Assembly (NCBI GenBank): GCA_046349975.1
Contig: JAXMBH010000009.1
Coordinates: forward strand, 124,001 to 188,000
Length of the DNA stretch: 64,000 nucleotides
Source: JABDGM01 sp046349975
GTDB lineage: Bacteria > Planctomycetota > Planctomycetia > Pirellulales > Lacipirellulaceae
Direction: 5' to 3'
Shown here: piece after piece, positions 59,565 to 64,000 of the stretch
How positions within the stretch are numbered: position 1 is the stretch's first letter
Layout of the letters: every line of letters starts with the position of its first letter
Made by a program: the position numbers and the translations under genes
Notes under the pieces: model-generated
What the model saw: only the letters and a program-made list of their open reading frames with translations
Told to the model about the DNA's origin: nothing
Databases searched by the model: none

Positions 59565-61490
59565 TTACTTCTTGACTTCAAACTCCGCGTCAATCGCATC
59601 ATCATCCGCGCTCTGGCCGCCAGTCGAGGCACCATCGGCGCCGCCAGCGGCTGCACCAGCGCCCGCGGCGCCGGCGCCGGCCGATGCCTTGTACAGCGCC
59701 TCGCTCATCGCGTGTGATGCCGCCTCGAGCTCGCCGATTGCGCTCTTGATGCTGTTGACGTCTTCGCCCTTCGCGGCTTCGCGCACTTTCGCGATCGCCG
59801 CTTCGATTGCCGACTTGTCGGAGTCGCGCAGCTTGTCACCTTGCTGCTTAATCAACTTCTCGAGCTGGTAAGCACGTGACTCGGCTTCGTTGCGCGCTTC
59901 GACCAGCGCCCGCTTCCGCTTGTCTTCGTCGGCATGCGATTCGGCGTCTTTGCGCATCTTTTCGATTTCAGTATCGGAAAGACCGCTCGACTGCTCGACA
60001 CGCACTGTTTGCTCCACGCCCGTGCCAAGGTCCTTGGCCGACACGCTCAGGATGCCGTTCGCGTCGATGTCGAATTTCACCTCGATCTGCGGCACGCCAC
60101 GCGGCGCGGGCGGAATGCCTTCCAGGTTGAACTGGCTCAGGAGCCGGTTGTCGGCCGCCATTTCGCGCTCGCCTTGGAACACGCGCACAGTCACCGCCGT
60201 CTGATTGTCGTCGGCCGTGCTGAAGACCTGCTTCCGTTCGGCCGGAATTGTCGTGTTGCGTTCCACGAGCTTCGTCATCACACCGCCGAGTGTTTCGATG
60301 CCAAGCGATAGCGGCGTCACATCGAGGAGCAGAATGTCCTGCACTTCGCCGCTGAGCACGCCGCCTTGAATTGCAGCGCCGACGGCTACGACTTCGTCCG
60401 GGTTCACGCCCTTGTGCGGCTCTTTGCCGCCGAACATTTCCTTGACGACCTGCTGCACCTTCGGAATACGCGTCGAACCACCGACGAGCACGACTTCGTT
60501 GATCTTGCTGGGGTCGAGCTTCGCGTCCTTGAGCGCCTGTTGCACAGGGCCCTTCACGCGATCGATCAGGTGATCCACCAGCTTCTCAAACTCGGCCCGC
60601 GTGATCGACATCTGCAAATGCTTCGGGCCACTCGCGTCGGCCGTGATGAACGGCAGATTGATGTCGGTCGTCTGCGCCGAGCTAAGCTCCTTCTTCGCCT
60701 TCTCACAAGCCTCAGTCAGCCGCTGCAGGGCCATGTGGTCCTTACGCAGATCGATGCCTTGCTCGCGCTGGAACTGCTCGGCCACGTGGTTAATGAGCAC
60801 TTCATCGAAGTCGTCGCCGCCGAGGTGCGTATCGCCGTTCGTGGAGATCACGCGGAACACGCCGTCGGCCACTTCCAGCACCGACACGTCGAACGTACCG
60901 CCACCGAGGTCGAACACGCAGATCGTCTCTTCGCCCTTCTTATCCAAGCCGTAGGCGAGCGACGCCGCCGTCGGCTCGTTGATAATGCGCGCCACTTCGA
61001 GGCCCGCGATCTGGCCGGCGTCCTTGGTCGCCTGCCGCTGGGCGTCGTTGAAGTACGCCGGCACCGTGATGACGGCCTTGTTCACCTTGTGGCCCAAGTA
61101 GGCCTCGGCCGATTCCTTGAGCTTGCGAAGCGTCAGCGCCGAGATTTCCGGCGGCGTCAGCTCTTTGTCGCCAGCCTTCACCTTCACATAATCTTGCGGG
61201 CCGCCGACCACTTCGTACGGCACCATCTTTTCCTCGCTCGCCACTTCATTGTGGCGCCGACCCATGAACCGCTTGATCGAAAACACGGTCCGCTTAGGGT
61301 TGGTGACCGCCTGGCGCCGCGCGGGCTCGCCCACCAGCACATCACCCTTATCCGTGAACGCAACCACGCTGGGCGTCAGCCGGTTGCCTTCGGCGTTCGG
61401 AATGACCTTCGCCTCTTTGCCTTCCATAACGGCGACGACCGAGTTCGTGGTACCCAAGTCGATGCCGATGATCTTTTCCCCAGCAGCCAT
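59565..61490 (-). CDS. dnaK: Molecular chaperone DnaK
   Basis: This 641-residue Hsp70 begins MAAGEKIIGIDLGTTNSVVA. The nucleotide-binding domain shows GIDLGTTNS, VFDLGGGTFDVSVL and GGSTRIPKVQQVV. The linker ILLLDVTPLSLGIETLGGV is canonical, and the substrate-binding domain and lid follow. The C-terminus ends in an Ala/Gly-rich stretch and acidic DDDAIDAEFEVKK. It precedes clpB on the same strand. grpE and dnaJ are about 23 kb away. A heat-shock promoter should lie in 61491-62029, but no CIRCE element was recognised. Confidence 0.97.
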   Translation of the reverse strand: MAAGEKIIGIDLGTTNSVVAVMEGKEAKVIPNAEGNRLTPSVVAFTDKGDVLVGEPARRQAVTNPKRTVFSIKRFMGRRHNEVASEEKMVPYEVVGGPQDYVKVKAGDKELTPPEISALTLRKLKESAEAYLGHKVNKAVITVPAYFNDAQRQATKDAGQIAGLEVARIINEPTAASLAYGLDKKGEETICVFDLGGGTFDVSVLEVADGVFRVISTNGDTHLGGDDFDEVLINHVAEQFQREQGIDLRKDHMALQRLTEACEKAKKELSSAQTTDINLPFITADASGPKHLQMSITRAEFEKLVDHLIDRVKGPVQQALKDAKLDPSKINEVVLVGGSTRIPKVQQVVKEMFGGKEPHKGVNPDEVVAVGAAIQGGVLSGEVQDILLLDVTPLSLGIETLGGVMTKLVERNTTIPAERKQVFSTADDNQTAVTVRVFQGEREMAADNRLLSQFNLEGIPPAPRGVPQIEVKFDIDANGILSVSAKDLGTGVEQTVRVEQSSGLSDTEIEKMRKDAESHADEDKRKRALVEARNEAESRAYQLEKLIKQQGDKLRDSDKSAIEAAIAKVREAAKGEDVNSIKSAIGELEAASHAMSEALYKASAGAGAAGAGAAAGGADGASTGGQSADDDAIDAEFEVKK

Positions 61491-62029
61491 TGGTTTACGC
61501 TCCTTGGTAGTTTCAAAACGCGCGGCTCTTGCCGCGATGAGAATTTATGGGTTTGATTCGTTGTGGTTTGCAGTTTTAAAGGCGGGTAGGAACAGAATTC
61601 AGTGACGCAGCCACCGCGCAGCACAACCCGCGTGGCAGAACTCCTGCCCGCCGGGCCGATGTAACGCAAAGGATGTGCCCGGCAGCAATCACTTGGGTGG
61701 TTGGACGGCCTGAATTGCGTAAGCTATTGTAAGATAGCGGCTTACGGCGAAACATGTCGATCGCGGCGACCGTCGACGCCCAAGAGAATCAACGACACTG
61801 GTGCCAATTTGGCCCCGACGCTGCATCAAGCCAGCAAACATCGAAATCGCCGCTGTCATATTGGCAGCCAATTTTCAGCAAGTTTTTTCCCCACAGCGGG
61901 TTATGAACTGAACGTAGGGCGGGCAATTCTGTCCGTCCGTAACAAGTCCTTCGCCCTCATGCTCAAAGAGAGCTGCAAACCAGCCAGCACCGACAGACAG
62001 AGTTGTCCGTCTTACCCAATATTCAAGCC
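61491..62029. other. Divergent dnaK-pheA spacer with two GTAGGACGGAC-type palindromes
   Basis: About 540 bp. Copies 4 and 5 of the palindrome lie at 61910-61943 (CGTAGGGCGGGCAATTCTGT followed by CCGTCCGTAAC) and about 61990-62020 (CGACAGACAGAGTTGTCCGT followed by CTTACCC). No other gene is recognised. Confidence 0.55.
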
Positions 62030-63205
62030 ATGGCCAAACGCAAACGCTCACTTTCGAAGACCGCCAAGTCACTGCGTTTCGCCGCGCCCACCGAAGGCGA
62101 ACCTGCCGACAATAACCCAGCCGTCTCCGGGAACCAATCGCTCGCTGACCTCCGCTGCGAGCTTGACGACATCGACCGCGAAATCCTCGCCGCCATCAAC
62201 CGCCGCGCGTCGATCGCTCAGCGCATTGGCCGGCTAAAGGCGCAAGACGGCTCGCCGGTCTACGACGCCGTCCGCGAATGCGAGGTGCTCGAGCGGGCAA
62301 TCGAAAGCAACAGCGGCCCGCTGCCCGCTGAAGCCATCCGTTCGGTATTCCGAGAAATCGTGAGCGGCACTCGCGCCCTCCAAGCCCTCCTGCGGGCCGC
62401 CTACCTCGGGCCCGAATTCACGTTCAGCCACCTCGCAGCGATCGAACAATTCGGCCATTCCGCCGAGTTAGTGCCGGTCGGCACAATTGCCGCCGTCTTC
62501 GAAGAGGTCGAACGCGGTCAGGTCCAATTTGGCGTTGTGCCAATGGAAAATTCCACCGATGGCCGCGTCTCCGACACACTCGAATGCTTCGCCAAGTCGC
62601 GCGTGCGCATCTGCGGCGAGCTGCCGCTGCGGATCCACCACTGCCTCTTGGGCACCGGTTCGCGCGACACCATTCGTACCATCTTCAGTAAACCACAGCC
62701 ATTGTCCCAATGCCGCAACTGGCTGGCCAAGCACATGCCGAAGGCCACGCTGGCGGAAGTCGGCAGCACTGCGGCCGCCGCGAAGGCAGCGCAGGATGAC
62801 CCGCACGTTGCCGCGATCGCCAGCCGCCAGGCCGGCGTCGAGTACGAACTGAACTGCATCGTCGCCAACATCGAAGACAACGCCGACAACATCACGCGTT
62901 TCGCCATAATCAGCAGCGAAATCGGCCCGAAAACAGGCCGCGACAAGACCTCGCTCATGTTCGAGATCGCCCACGAGCCTGGCGCCCTGGCCGACACCAT
63001 GGCCATTTTCAAGCGAAACCAGCTCAACATGACCTGGATCGAATCGTTCCCGATCCCCGGCCATCGCGGCCGCTATCTGTTCTTCGTCGAATTCGTCGGC
63101 CACCAGGACGAGCCCCACGCCCGGCGTGCCATCCGCACGATCGCGAAGCGGTCATTACGGCTCGAAGTCCTGGGCTCCTATGCGCAGACGGAGCCAGTGG
63201 GGTAA
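62030..63205 (+). CDS. pheA: Bifunctional chorismate mutase/prephenate dehydratase
   Basis: This 391-residue enzyme makes phenylpyruvate from chorismate. An N-terminal chorismate mutase domain (LADLRCELDDIDREILAAIN, with RIGRLKAQDG) is followed by prephenate dehydratase (AYLGPEFTFSHLAAIEQFG; VPMENSTDGRVSDTLECF) and an ACT domain (SLMFEIAHEPGALADTMAIF; the ESFP variant of the ESRP motif), which gives phenylalanine feedback control. The Met at 62030 is chosen. The longer frame from 62003 uses a TTG codon inside a repeat. No clear ribosome-binding site is visible. Confidence 0.93.
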   Translation: MAKRKRSLSKTAKSLRFAAPTEGEPADNNPAVSGNQSLADLRCELDDIDREILAAINRRASIAQRIGRLKAQDGSPVYDAVRECEVLERAIESNSGPLPAEAIRSVFREIVSGTRALQALLRAAYLGPEFTFSHLAAIEQFGHSAELVPVGTIAAVFEEVERGQVQFGVVPMENSTDGRVSDTLECFAKSRVRICGELPLRIHHCLLGTGSRDTIRTIFSKPQPLSQCRNWLAKHMPKATLAEVGSTAAAAKAAQDDPHVAAIASRQAGVEYELNCIVANIEDNADNITRFAIISSEIGPKTGRDKTSLMFEIAHEPGALADTMAIFKRNQLNMTWIESFPIPGHRGRYLFFVEFVGHQDEPHARRAIRTIAKRSLRLEVLGSYAQTEPVG

Positions 63206-63208
63206 ATT

Positions 63209-63320
63209 AGTCGAGAGCTTAGAGTCAAGAGTCGAGAGCCGGAGCTTTCGAGCTTGGATTCTTCGCTCATGCGTAAGTTTTTTTCTGGCTCTTGACTCTC
63301 GACTCTTAGCTCTTGACTCT
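63209..63320. repeat. 7-bp-period hairpin, GAGTCAA/GAGAGCT family
   Basis: The left arm (63209-63240) reads as 7-mers TCGAGAG-CTTAGAG-TCAAGAG-TCGAGAG. The right arm (63287-63320) is its inverted complement (CTCTTGACTCTCGACTCTTA). It ends 3 bases before the tpiA ATG, so the stem covers the region where a ribosome-binding site would be. Confidence 0.8.
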
Positions 63321-63323
63321 ACC

Positions 63324-64000
<677 letters not shown>

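Noticed and set aside
60366..61556. 396-residue open frame antisense to dnaK
   Set aside because: Shadow. DnaK on the other strand is unmistakable. The same reasoning excludes similar long frames opposite dnaJ (35390-36757), clpB (58107-59144) and others.

Overview
The window reads as chromosomal DNA from a planctomycete, most likely of the order Pirellulales. The indications are a giant PVC-type cytochrome protein with a C-terminal 3-keto-disaccharide hydrolase (DUF1080) domain, a Cys/Gly-rich beta-barrel protein resembling the planctomycete BBP7 family, a very large secreted protease with a planctomycete-type N-terminal Leu-Glu-Asp-Arg sorting motif and a C-terminal dockerin, a small DUF6800-like protein, duplicated groEL genes, moderately high GC content, and many dispersed palindromic intergenic repeats. 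No phage, transposase, CRISPR array or rRNA was seen. There is one tRNA (Ser-UGA).

Layout. 0-0.4 kb: remnant of a BrnT/antitoxin pair whose toxin is frameshifted. 0.6-2.7 kb: an isoamylase-type debranching enzyme. 3.2-6.5 kb: an ABC exporter whose permease is fused to a CPBP (CAAX-type) protease domain. 6.6-7.3 kb: an intact HigBA pair. 7.4-16 kb: an MFS sugar-type transporter, a Gfo/Idh/MocA oxidoreductase and the 1766-residue PVC cytochrome/DUF1080 protein, which suggest oxidative carbohydrate use. 16.0-16.6 kb: a DUF433/DUF5615 pair with a broken toxin. 16.7-18.5 kb: divergent nagB and nagA. 18.5-22.5 kb: an exported methyltransferase, then an exported glycosidase-like protein, a sugar/choline-phosphate nucleotidyltransferase and a MetE-C-like protein on the other strand. 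22.5-29.8 kb: a trehalose-from-glycogen cluster, treZ divergent from treY-treX. 29.9-34.4 kb: a short-chain dehydrogenase, argJ, argC and an RluA-type pseudouridine synthase. 34.4-40.7 kb: a chaperone cluster transcribed leftwards in the order groEL2, groES, groEL1, dnaJ, grpE, fmdB-like. 41-46 kb: a triple YHS-like metal-binding protein, a second short-chain dehydrogenase, hflX and the BBP7-like protein. 46.8-52.6 kb: the giant subtilase. 52.8-56.6 kb: a MATE exporter, tRNA-Ser, an FkbM methyltransferase and the DUF6800-like protein. 56.7-61.5 kb: clpB and dnaK. 62-64 kb: pheA and the start of tpiA.

The functional themes are storage-polysaccharide and trehalose turnover (two debranching enzymes, TreY, TreZ), amino-sugar and glycoside catabolism, and a nearly complete proteostasis set (DnaK, DnaJ, GrpE, two GroELs, GroES, ClpB) within 27 kb.

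The most unusual signal is in the intergenic DNA. At least five spacers hold hairpins whose arms are built from a roughly 7-bp motif repeated several times, a different motif in each family. They lie around groEL/groES, between clpB and dnaK, and directly before tpiA. Alongside them are REPIN-like inverted pairs (notably one abutting the dnaJ start codon), a dispersed GTAGGACGGAC palindrome family, and a possible repeat insertion inside the rluA coding region. Two of three toxin-antitoxin pairs have a mutated toxin beside an antitoxin frame that is open as far as it can be read.
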